Positions 1-5,351 of a DNA stretch of 5,351 nt are shown here, piece by piece. The position numbers and the translations under genes are program-made. The stretch's first letter is position 1. Each line of letters opens with the position of its first letter. This stretch comes from an uncultured Alphaproteobacteria bacterium. GTDB lineage: Bacteria > Pseudomonadota > Alphaproteobacteria > Bin95. The stretch lies in assembly GCA_913060845.1 (NCBI GenBank), contig CAJXVF010000226.1, positions 1-5,351 of the forward strand. The letters run 5' to 3'. The notes beneath the pieces were generated by a model, which saw only the letters and a program-made list of their open reading frames with translations, ran no database searches and was not told the origin of the DNA.

Positions 1-44
1 CACCTCTCTATTCGTCGGCAGCGTCAGATGTGTATAAGAGACAG
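1..44 (+). other. Nextera/Tn5 library adapter (i5 side), not genomic
   Basis: Bases 12-44 are the Illumina Nextera read-1 adapter: TCGTCGGCAGCGTC at 12-25, then the 19-base Tn5 mosaic end AGATGTGTATAAGAGACAG at 26-44. Bases 4-11 read CTCTCTAT, which I recognise as an i5 index (N502/S502). Bases 1-3 (CAC) are the end of the flow-cell oligo. Genomic sequence starts at about 45, with an uncertainty of a base or so. Any reading frame crossing base 44 is chimeric, including the apparent end of hisF and a plus-strand ORF beginning MCIRDR. Confidence 0.98.
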
Positions 45-392
45 GGCCTCAGCGACAAAATCGGGGTTCGCGACGGCAGCTGAATTGATGGAGACTTTGT
101 CTGCACCTGCCAAAAGCAGCTTGCGTACGTCTTCCACTGTGCGCACTCCGCCGCCGACAGTTAGCGGCATGAAGCACTGTTCTGCGGTGGCGCGGACCAC
201 ATCAAAAATAGTGTCGCGGCCTTCGTGGCTGGCGGTGATATCCAGGAAACACAGCTCGTCTGCCCCGGCTGCATCATAAATCCGAGCTTGCTCGACGGGG
301 TCGCCTGCGTCCACCAGATCAACGAAATTTACGCCTTTGACGACACGGCCTGCATGCACATCTAAGCAGGGAATAATCCGAACTGTGAGCAT
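45..392 (-). CDS. hisF: Imidazole glycerol phosphate synthase cyclase subunit HisF, C-terminus cut by the contig end
   Basis: HisF is the cytoplasmic cyclase half of IGP synthase. With ammonia from HisH it converts PRFAR to imidazole glycerol phosphate and AICAR. Only residues 1-116 are genomic, of about 250-260 in the family. The (beta/alpha)8 barrel start is clear: IIPCLDV with the catalytic Asp11, GRVVKG at about 15-20, [10 protein letters not shown] around 46-55, and the phosphate-binding strand LTVGGGVR near 77-84, followed by [10 protein letters not shown]. The second catalytic Asp (about residue 130) lies in the missing half. Residues 117-122 of the apparent ORF (LSLIHI, stop at about 24) are translated adapter. 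The truncation is therefore technical, with no sign of a pseudogene. The ATG shares its A with the hisA stop (TAATG). No purine-rich ribosome site is visible, so translational coupling to hisA is likely. Confidence 0.95.
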
Positions 393-1114
393 TAGCGTGC
401 GGCCAGAATGGCGAGCGCCGGGTTCAACATACCGTCATACAAAGCGCGACCGATGATGGCGCCTTCGATACCGGCCGCTTCCTCTGCCTTCAACAGCTTG
501 ATGTCGTCCAGGCTGGAAAGGCCGCCTGATGCGATCACGGGCGTTGAAAGGGCGAAGGCTAAATCCGCCGTTGCGTCCACATTCACGCCGCCCATCGCAC
601 CATCCCGGTCAATGTCGGTGAAGACAATGGCGGCGACGCCTGCATCCTCAAACCGCAGCGCCAGTTCCAGCGCTGTAATCTCGCTTGTTTCTACCCAACC
701 CTTAACCGCCACCTTGCCATCCCGCGCATCAATGCCGACGGCGATCTGGCCCGGGAAGGCTTTGCAGGCTGTCTTAACAAGCTCTGGATCTTCAAGTGCC
801 ACAGTACCAAGGATAACGCGGGCGATCCCAGCATCTAGCCAGCGTTCGATGCCTGCAATATCGCGAATGCCGCCGCCGAGTTGCGCGGGGATATCAATAG
901 CCTTCAGGATGCCTTTAACAGCATCAATGTTGACCGGCGTACCTTCGATAGCGCCGTTGAGGTCGACCAGATGAATGCGTTCAAACCCTGCAGTCTCGAA
1001 GCTGGCGGCTTGCGCACCGGGGTCGTCATTGAAGACGGTGGCCTTATCCATGTCGCCACGCAGTAAGCGCACGCATTGGCCGTCTTTTAGGTCGATGGCG
1101 GGGTAGAGCAGCAT
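392..1114 (-). CDS. hisA: 1-(5-phosphoribosyl)-5-[(5-phosphoribosylamino)methylideneamino] imidazole-4-carboxamide isomerase HisA
   Basis: HisA catalyses the Amadori isomerisation of ProFAR to PRFAR, the step just before HisH/HisF. The protein is complete at 240 residues, normal for the family. It has the (beta/alpha)8 barrel shared with His[11 protein letters not shown] at 3-12 with catalytic Asp8, HLVDLNGA at 48-55, phosphate-binding GGGIR at 80-84, VGIDARDG at 126-133 with the second catalytic Asp129, FTDIDRDG at 165-172, and the C-terminal phosphate loop [12 protein letters not shown] at 193-204. The tryptophan in VKGW (140) is also typical. The ATG at 1114-1112 lies 6 bases after the GNAT stop. 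Upstream there is only a weak purine run (CCGGAA) at about 10 bases, suggesting coupled translation. The TAA stop overlaps the hisF start by one base. Confidence 0.97.
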   Translation of the reverse strand: MLLYPAIDLKDGQCVRLLRGDMDKATVFNDDPGAQAASFETAGFERIHLVDLNGAIEGTPVNIDAVKGILKAIDIPAQLGGGIRDIAGIERWLDAGIARVILGTVALEDPELVKTACKAFPGQIAVGIDARDGKVAVKGWVETSEITALELALRFEDAGVAAIVFTDIDRDGAMGGVNVDATADLAFALSTPVIASGGLSSLDDIKLLKAEEAAGIEGAIIGRALYDGMLNPALAILAAR

Positions 1115-1120
1115 GTGCGG

Positions 1121-1690
1121 TTATTCCGGTGCGGCGGGCGGCTTAGGTGGTGAATTTGGCGGCGCGTCAGTTTCTTGCAGGTTCTTGAAGAAGAACAGGC
1201 CTGGCGTCCATTTTCCGCGCACAAACGCATAATGCGGGTGCGTCGCCCAATGGGTAAAGCCAAGTTCTTTATAAAGCCGGATAGCACCCGTTTGGGTTTC
1301 GCGGACATCCAGGTTCATCACCCGGATGCGGCGATGGCGGGCCTGTAATTCAATCTCTAGCGTCAGCATTCGGCCAACACCGTGGCCGCGCGCCCAGGGG
1401 GCGGTAAATCCGTGTTGAAGCGCTGAGTAGTGCTTCTGCGCCTCGTTATTCTTTGGCGGAACGACAAGCTGACCAGAACCACAAATGACACCGTTCAGCC
1501 GAGCCACGAATAATTCGCGTTCGGGCACCAACATCACGCCGCGCCAATAGGCTTCCAGGGTTTGCCGGGGTGGGGGTTCCAGCCAGCCAAATCCACCGCC
1601 ATCTAGGATGGCGAGGCTGGCGGCGTCGCAAAGTTCCGCCACGTCGCATTCAGTGAGCTTTGCGACCCGTTCGACTTTCGCCGCGCACAT
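1121..1690 (-). CDS. GNAT-family N-acetyltransferase inside the his operon
   Basis: The 189-residue protein has a single GNAT (Gcn5-related) acetyl-CoA-binding fold. Motif A is clear: FTAPWARGHGVGRMLTLEIE at 95-114, with the pyrophosphate-binding R101-G-H-G-V-G-R107. Motif B follows as LDVRETQTGAIRLYKELGF at 127-145, where the Tyr140 region commonly supplies the general acid. The N-terminal half has PPPRQTLEAYWRGV at 39-52 and NNEAQ at 81-85. The C-terminus is a proline-rich tail (about 175-189), probably disordered. No signal peptide or membrane segment is seen. The substrate is unknown: GNATs acetylate small molecules, peptides and proteins, and nothing here decides which. The gene starts 5 bases after the hisH stop and ends 6 bases before hisA, so it is almost certainly cotranscribed with them. 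GGGAG at 1702-1706 (minus strand) lies 11 bases upstream of the ATG and is a plausible, if distant, ribosome site. Confidence 0.88.
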   Translation of the reverse strand: MCAAKVERVAKLTECDVAELCDAASLAILDGGGFGWLEPPPRQTLEAYWRGVMLVPERELFVARLNGVICGSGQLVVPPKNNEAQKHYSALQHGFTAPWARGHGVGRMLTLEIELQARHRRIRVMNLDVRETQTGAIRLYKELGFTHWATHPHYAFVRGKWTPGLFFFKNLQETDAPPNSPPKPPAAPE

Positions 1691-1695
1691 CTAAT

Positions 1696-2336
<641 letters not shown>

Positions 2337-2340
<4 letters not shown>

Positions 2341-2732
2341 CAGCGCCGCTCCACATCTGCGGTGCGGGCAGCATCGCTCGCAATCATGCGAGCTTCTGCT
2401 TCGACCAGACTAGGTGCCAGGACAACATCAGCCGTGCTCCAGCCCTGGTTCTCAAGCGACCACGCCTCAAGGTCCCTGGCTGAAAATCCGCTCCAAAGCG
2501 CTGCGATAAGCCAAAATCCGGCGGCGGCAGACGGCTCGCCCGCAAGGCCTGCAAGGATACCTGCAACCAGCCATCCAGCGGCAAGTGCTGCAGCCGCCAT
2601 CCAGCGAGCGCGCGCCAAAGCCCAAAGCGGACCAAATAGGAAGGTGCCCCATACGAAGCCGTCACGGATGACTTGCGTTTCCGCCCGCCCGTTTCCGCCA
2701 AGCCAACGTCGGTATGCCGTATAGGCGCGCAT
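2337..2732 (-). CDS. DUF2628 small membrane protein between hisB and hisH
   Basis: This is a 131-residue protein of unknown function. Residues 24-44 match the DUF2628 pattern as I know it: [16 protein letters not shown] followed by an Arg-rich turn and Trp44. Two hydrophobic stretches follow, at about 45-65 ([20 protein letters not shown]) and about 68-86 ([17 protein letters not shown]), consistent with an inner-membrane protein with two or three membrane segments. The soluble tail (about 87-131) contains an Ala/Glu-rich stretch. The ATG at 2732 is backed by AGGAG at 2740-2744 (minus strand) with 7 bases spacing, the best ribosome site in this operon. It starts 23 bases after the hisB stop and overlaps hisH by 4 bases. 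From memory, DUF2628 genes often sit at this position in alphaproteobacterial his operons, but no histidine-pathway role is established. Confidence 0.85.
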
Positions 2733-2755
2733 GCTGATGCTCCTACCCCGATGCC

Positions 2756-3355
2756 TTAAAGCGAGCCGCCGAGTACGCCTTTGGTCGACGGCGTTTGATC
2801 GCCGCGCCTCGGGTCAATCTCCACGGCTTCACGCAGCGCACGGGCCAACGCTTTGAAGCAGCCTTCTGCAATGTGATGCGCGTTGACGCCGTAAAACGCT
2901 TCCACGTGCAGGGTAGCACCCACTGCACCAGCGAACGCTTGGAAAAATTCCCGCACCAATTCGGTATCAAAGGTTCCAATCTTCGGTGCCGTCATATCAA
3001 CCCGCCACAGCAGATAGGGCCGGTTCGAAAGATCGATTACGACGCGGGCCAATGCTTCATCCATCGGCGTGAAAGCTTGGCCGTAGCGGCGGATGCCTTT
3101 CCGTTCGCCAAGCGCTTTAGCGATGGCTTGGCCCAGAACGATGCCGCAATCCTCGACCGTGTGATGGTCGTCGATGTGCAGGTCGCCTTCAGCTTTCAGT
3201 GTGATATCGATCAGGCCGTGACGGGCCAATTGATCCAACATGTGGTCAAAAAAGCCGACGCCGGTGGCGATATCACTCGTGCCGTCGCCATCCAAATTAA
3301 CGGTGGCCTCAATGTTCGTCTCACGGGTTTTCCGCGTAATGCTCGCCTGCCGCAT
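2756..3355 (-). CDS. hisB: Imidazoleglycerol-phosphate dehydratase HisB (monofunctional)
   Basis: HisB dehydrates IGP to imidazole-acetol phosphate using two manganese ions bound by repeated histidine motifs. The complete 199-residue protein is the usual size of the single-domain enzyme. There is no N-terminal HAD phosphatase domain, so histidinol-phosphate phosphatase must be encoded elsewhere. Visible motifs are TRETNI (10-15), [14 protein letters not shown] (34-47, with His38 and His46), DDHHTVED (62-69, with His64, His65 and Glu68), NAHHIAE (158-164, with His160, His161 and Glu164) and PSTKGVL near the C-terminus. The sequence looks like two half-repeats, as in the family. It is the first gene of the minus-strand operon. 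The ATG at 3355-3353 is chosen from the family N-terminus. The ribosome site is weak (GGGCGA about 6 bases upstream), and a short upstream ORF ends two bases before the start. Confidence 0.97.
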   Translation of the reverse strand: MRQASITRKTRETNIEATVNLDGDGTSDIATGVGFFDHMLDQLARHGLIDITLKAEGDLHIDDHHTVEDCGIVLGQAIAKALGERKGIRRYGQAFTPMDEALARVVIDLSNRPYLLWRVDMTAPKIGTFDTELVREFFQAFAGAVGATLHVEAFYGVNAHHIAEGCFKALARALREAVEIDPRRGDQTPSTKGVLGGSL

Positions 3356-3357
3356 GG

Positions 3358-3432
3358 CTATCGCCCAATGTTCAGGTCCAAATGAGCGACGGTTTTACCA
3401 GTGTGTGCGCTGCGGCGCCAGCGGTTATCCAT
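3358..3432 (-). other. Short upstream ORF (24 codons) before hisB, coding status uncertain
   Basis: An ATG at 3432-3430 opens a 24-codon frame, starting MDNRWRRSAH and ending LDLNIGR, with a TAG stop at 3360-3358. The stop is two bases before the hisB ATG. This spacing would allow reinitiation or coupling. A weak GGGTGA lies about 8 bases upstream. It contains only two separated His codons (positions 10 and 17), so it does not look like a classic his attenuator leader. It may be a chance frame. It is in a different frame from hisB, so it is not an N-terminal extension. Confidence 0.2.
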
Positions 3433-3454
3433 AGGCGCGTTCACCCGGCCATGA

Positions 3455-3482
3455 CTTGACCTCGCCCCCATCCATCCCACAT
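3455..3482 (+). promoter_or_regulatory. Candidate sigma-32 (RpoH) heat-shock promoter for hslVU
   Basis: CTTGAC at 3455-3460 matches the conserved CTTG core of RpoH -35 elements. CCCACAT at 3476-3482, after a 15-base spacer, is an imperfect match to the CCCCAT-type -10. This would start transcription roughly at 3488-3492, giving a leader of about 35 bases before hslV. hslVU belongs to the heat-shock regulon in well-studied Proteobacteria, which makes the reading plausible. No TATAAT-like -10 is present at the right distance. The -10 match is poor, so this is a hypothesis. Confidence 0.3.
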
Positions 3483-3511
3483 GCACAGGTCTTGGTGAGT
3501 GCGTTGGAATT

Positions 3512-3517
3512 GGAAAG
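3512..3517 (+). promoter_or_regulatory. Ribosome binding site of hslV
   Basis: GGAAAG lies 6 bases before the ATG at 3524 and favours that start over the in-frame ATG at 3536 (Met5), which has no comparable site. This choice fixes the length of the N-terminal propeptide at 10 residues. Confidence 0.6.
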
Positions 3518-3523
3518 AAGCCG

Positions 3524-4078
3524 ATGGCTGAAGAAATGCCTGTGTGGCATGGAACGACGATCTTGTCTGTTCGTAAGGGCGGCAAGGTGGCGATTGCGGG
3601 CGATGGGCAGGTCAGCCTTGGGCCGACAGTCATTAAAGGCACGGCGCGGAAGGTGCGGCGGATTGCTGGCGGCAGCGTGATCGTTGGATTCGCCGGTGCC
3701 ACTGCAGACGCCTTTGCGCTGTTCGAACGCCTGGAAGCCAAGCTGGAGCAGTATCCGGGCCAGCTCGCCCGTGCATCTGTGGAGATGGCAAAGGAATGGC
3801 GGACGGACCGCTATTTGCGCCGCCTCGAAGCCATGATGGCCGTCGCGGACGCCACGACCTCGCTCACGCTAACAGGCGTCGGTGATGTACTGGAGCCGGA
3901 TGACGGGTTAATCGGCATTGGTTCTGGCGGCGGCTACGCGCTGTCCGCCGCGCGTGCGCTGCTGCCGATTGAGGGCATGGACGCGGAAACTATTGCGCGC
4001 CGATCAGTCGAAATCGCTGCCGAAATCTGCGTCTACACCAACACCAACATTATTATTGAGAGCATGGACACGGCATGA
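3524..4078 (+). CDS. hslV: HslV (ClpQ), threonine-type peptidase subunit of the HslUV protease
   Basis: HslV forms the double-hexamer proteolytic chamber, related to the proteasome beta subunit, that degrades proteins unfolded by HslU in the cytoplasm. The 184-residue protein carries [19 protein letters not shown] from residue 11. Thr11 aligns with the nucleophile Thr1 of mature E. coli HslV. Residues 1-10 ([10 protein letters not shown]) are therefore a propeptide that must be removed to expose the active site; E. coli removes only the Met. After processing it is 174 residues, normal for the family. Other family motifs are [10 protein letters not shown] (31-40), [30 protein letters not shown] and GIGSGGGYA. 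The gene is complete with no frameshift. Its TGA stop overlaps the hslU ATG (ATGA), a standard coupled arrangement. Confidence 0.97.
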   Translation: MAEEMPVWHGTTILSVRKGGKVAIAGDGQVSLGPTVIKGTARKVRRIAGGSVIVGFAGATADAFALFERLEAKLEQYPGQLARASVEMAKEWRTDRYLRRLEAMMAVADATTSLTLTGVGDVLEPDDGLIGIGSGGGYALSAARALLPIEGMDAETIARRSVEIAAEICVYTNTNIIIESMDTA

Positions 4079-5302
4079 CCAATTTTAGCCCCCGTGAAAT
4101 CGTCTCGGAATTAGATCGCCACATCGTCGGCCAGAATGACGCCAAGCGCGCCGTTGCAATTGCGCTGCGGAATCGTTGGCGGCGCCAGCAGCTGCCGGAT
4201 GATCTTAAAGACGAAGTGATGCCAAAGAATATCTTGATGATCGGGCCAACCGGTGTGGGTAAAACCGAAATCGCGCGCCGGCTTGCGAAACTGGCGGATG
4301 CGCCGTTCATCAAGGTTGAAGCCACGAAGTTCACAGAAGTTGGTTATGTCGGGCGGGATGTAGAATCGATCATTCGTGATCTGGTGGAGATCGCTATTCA
4401 CGGCGCCAAGGAACGCCAGCGGGCGCAGCATCTAGCGAAGGCTGAGCTTGCGGCGGAAGAACGCGTGTTGGATGCGCTCTGTGGTGCTGGTGCATCGGAT
4501 AGCACGCGGCAGACGTTCCGGCAGAAGCTGCGCCAGAATGAATTCAATGAGCGGGAAATTGAGATTGAGATGCGGGATTCGTCCGCTGGGCCGAAAATGC
4601 CCAGCTTCGAAATCCCCGGCATGCCTGGCGCCCAGATGGGCATGATGAACTTGAGCGATATCTTCGGCAAAGCCATGCAAACGCCGCTAACCAAGCGTCG
4701 TCTGACCGTCGGTGAGAGCTATGAAGCGCTGGTCCGCGAAGAAAGCGAGGCCATGGTGGACGAAGACGCTGCCGCCCGTGACGCTGTAGAAGCCGTCCAG
4801 CAAAACGGCATCGTATTCCTGGACGAGATCGACAAGATCGCCAGCCAATCCAAAGGCAGCGGTGCCGAGGTTAGCCGCGAAGGCGTGCAGCGGGACCTGT
4901 TGCCGCTGATTGAGGGCGCGGCTGTGCCGACGAAGTACGGCACGGTCATGACTGACCATATCCTGTTCATCGCATCCGGCGCATTCCATGTGGCCAAGCC
5001 TTCGGACCTTTTGCCGGAACTCCAGGGCCGTTTGCCGATTCGGGTGGAATTGCAGGCGCTGGTGCGGGATGACTTCGTGCGCATCTTGCAGGAGCCCGAA
5101 GCCTCGCTGCTGAAGCAGTATGAAGCGCTGATGGCGACAGAGGGCGTCATCCTGACATTCGGGGAGGACGCTATCGGTGCCATTGCCGACCTCGCCGCCG
5201 AAATCAATGCTAACGTCGAAAACATCGGCGCCCGCCGCCTGCATACGGTGCTAGAGCGCCTGCTGGAGGAAATTAGCTTCGGTGCGTCGGACCGGTCTGG
5301 CG
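4075..5302 (+). CDS. hslU: HslU (ClpY), AAA+ unfoldase ATPase of the HslUV protease, C-terminus cut by the contig end
   Basis: HslU is the hexameric ATPase that recognises, unfolds and threads substrates into HslV. The genomic part encodes 409 residues against about 433-443 in the family, so roughly the last 30 are missing, including the C-terminal tail that docks into HslV. Visible parts in order are [18 protein letters not shown] (17-34), Walker A GPTGVGKT (57-64, Lys63), the pore loop GYVGRD (90-95, Tyr91), the inserted I domain (about 110-235), Walker B IVFLDEID (246-253, Asp250 and Glu251), sensor 1 in FIASGAFH (298-305), the arginine-finger region LQGRLPIR (316-323) and sensor 2 in [12 protein letters not shown] (383-394). 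The open frame continues to 5349, but the residues [14 protein letters not shown] come from adapter. There is no strong ribosome site, so translation is probably coupled to hslV through ATGA. Confidence 0.96.
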
Positions 5303-5351
5303 CTGTCTCTTATACACATCTGACGCTGCCGACGAATAGAGAGGTGTAGAT
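5303..5351 (-). other. Nextera/Tn5 library adapter (i5 side, reverse complement), not genomic
   Basis: CTGTCTCTTATACACATCT at 5303-5321 is the reverse complement of the Tn5 mosaic end. It is followed by GACGCTGCCGACGA (5322-5335), index complement ATAGAGAG (5336-5343) and GTGTAGAT (5344-5351) from the flow-cell oligo. Bases 5303-5346 are the exact reverse complement of 1-44. The hslU frame is open through this segment and gives a false C-terminus. Confidence 0.98.

Larger units (their letters stand above)
3356..3523. promoter_or_regulatory. Divergent intergenic region between hisB and hslV
   Basis: These 168 bases separate the first genes of two divergent operons and should contain both promoters. 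On the minus strand I see no convincing sigma-70 -35/-10 pair for hisB, and no run of histidine codons or terminator-like hairpin with a T tract, so there is no his attenuator. On the plus strand there is a weak candidate heat-shock promoter, listed separately. A small inverted repeat (CGCTG at 3408-3412 and CAGCG at 3419-3423) lies in the hisB leader. That the region holds both promoters is inferred from gene orientation, not from clear elements. Confidence 0.6.

Noticed and set aside
28..279. Plus-strand ORF of 83 codons starting MCIRDR
   Set aside because: Its start lies in the adapter and the rest is antisense to hisF, with low-complexity Ser/Ala/Pro composition typical of a shadow frame.
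24..392. hisF as a naturally truncated gene or pseudogene
   Set aside because: The frame is intact up to the adapter junction at 45 and the stop codon is inside the adapter, so the truncation is an assembly-end artefact.
408..974. Plus-strand 188-codon ORF antisense to hisA
   Set aside because: It is a shadow of hisA with Ser/Pro/Ala-rich composition, no recognisable domain and no ribosome site. hisA has intact catalytic residues.
2795..3385. Plus-strand 196-codon ORF antisense to hisB
   Set aside because: It overlaps hisB completely; all IGP dehydratase metal motifs are on the other strand and nothing recognisable appears in this frame.
3408..3423. Hairpin (CGCTG / CAGCG, 6-base loop) in the hisB leader as an attenuator or terminator
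   Set aside because: The stem is only 5 bases, has no following T run in either direction and no histidine-rich leader peptide. Such repeats are expected by chance in GC-rich sequence.
3455..3471. CTTGAC with CCCCAT at 3466-3471 as a sigma-32 promoter
   Set aside because: CCCCAT is a better -10 match, but it lies only 5 bases after the -35, far too close for RNA polymerase. The weaker CCCACAT at 15 bases was kept as the candidate instead.
4687..5244. Minus-strand 185-codon ORF antisense to hslU
   Set aside because: hslU on the plus strand has all AAA+ motifs in order. The antisense frame is a by-product of codon bias.

Overview
This is a 5.35 kb assembled contig whose genomic part runs from about 45 to 5302. 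Both ends are Illumina Nextera (Tn5 tagmentation) library adapter, not biology. The genome part looks alphaproteobacterial. Reasons are the moderately high GC, and the gene order hslU-hslV divergent from hisB / DUF2628 / hisH / hisA / hisF, which I recall as typical of that class (Rhizobiales, Rhodospirillales and relatives). HisB is also the monofunctional form, without the phosphatase fusion seen in enterobacteria. I cannot name a genus from sequence alone. The Nextera ends and absence of other context would fit a metagenome, single-cell or draft isolate assembly.

Layout. 1-44: adapter. 45-3355, minus strand: a tightly packed histidine-biosynthesis operon read right to left as hisB, a small DUF2628 membrane protein, hisH, a GNAT acetyltransferase, hisA and the first half of hisF. 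Gaps are between -4 and +23 bases, and two junctions overlap (GTGA at DUF2628/hisH, TAATG at hisA/hisF). 3356-3523: a 168-base divergent intergenic region holding the leaders of both operons, a weak candidate heat-shock promoter for hslV and a 24-codon upstream ORF before hisB. 3524-5302, plus strand: hslV and hslU, overlapping by ATGA, encoding the two parts of the HslUV (ClpQY) ATP-dependent protease. hslU lacks roughly its last 30 codons because the genomic sequence stops at about 5302. 5303-5351: adapter again, in inverted orientation.

How the genes work together. HisA isomerises ProFAR to PRFAR. HisH (glutaminase) and HisF (cyclase) form the IGP synthase that converts PRFAR to IGP and AICAR. 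HisB dehydrates IGP to imidazole-acetol phosphate. The GNAT and DUF2628 genes are embedded in the operon but have no known step in the pathway. HslU unfolds substrates and feeds them to the HslV threonine-protease chamber.

I found no new biological system. The most conspicuous structure, a 44-base perfect terminal inverted repeat flanking the whole window, is a sequencing artefact. The items deserving a second look are the artefact and the false peptides it creates, the two non-pathway genes in the his operon, the HslV propeptide and the intergenic control region.
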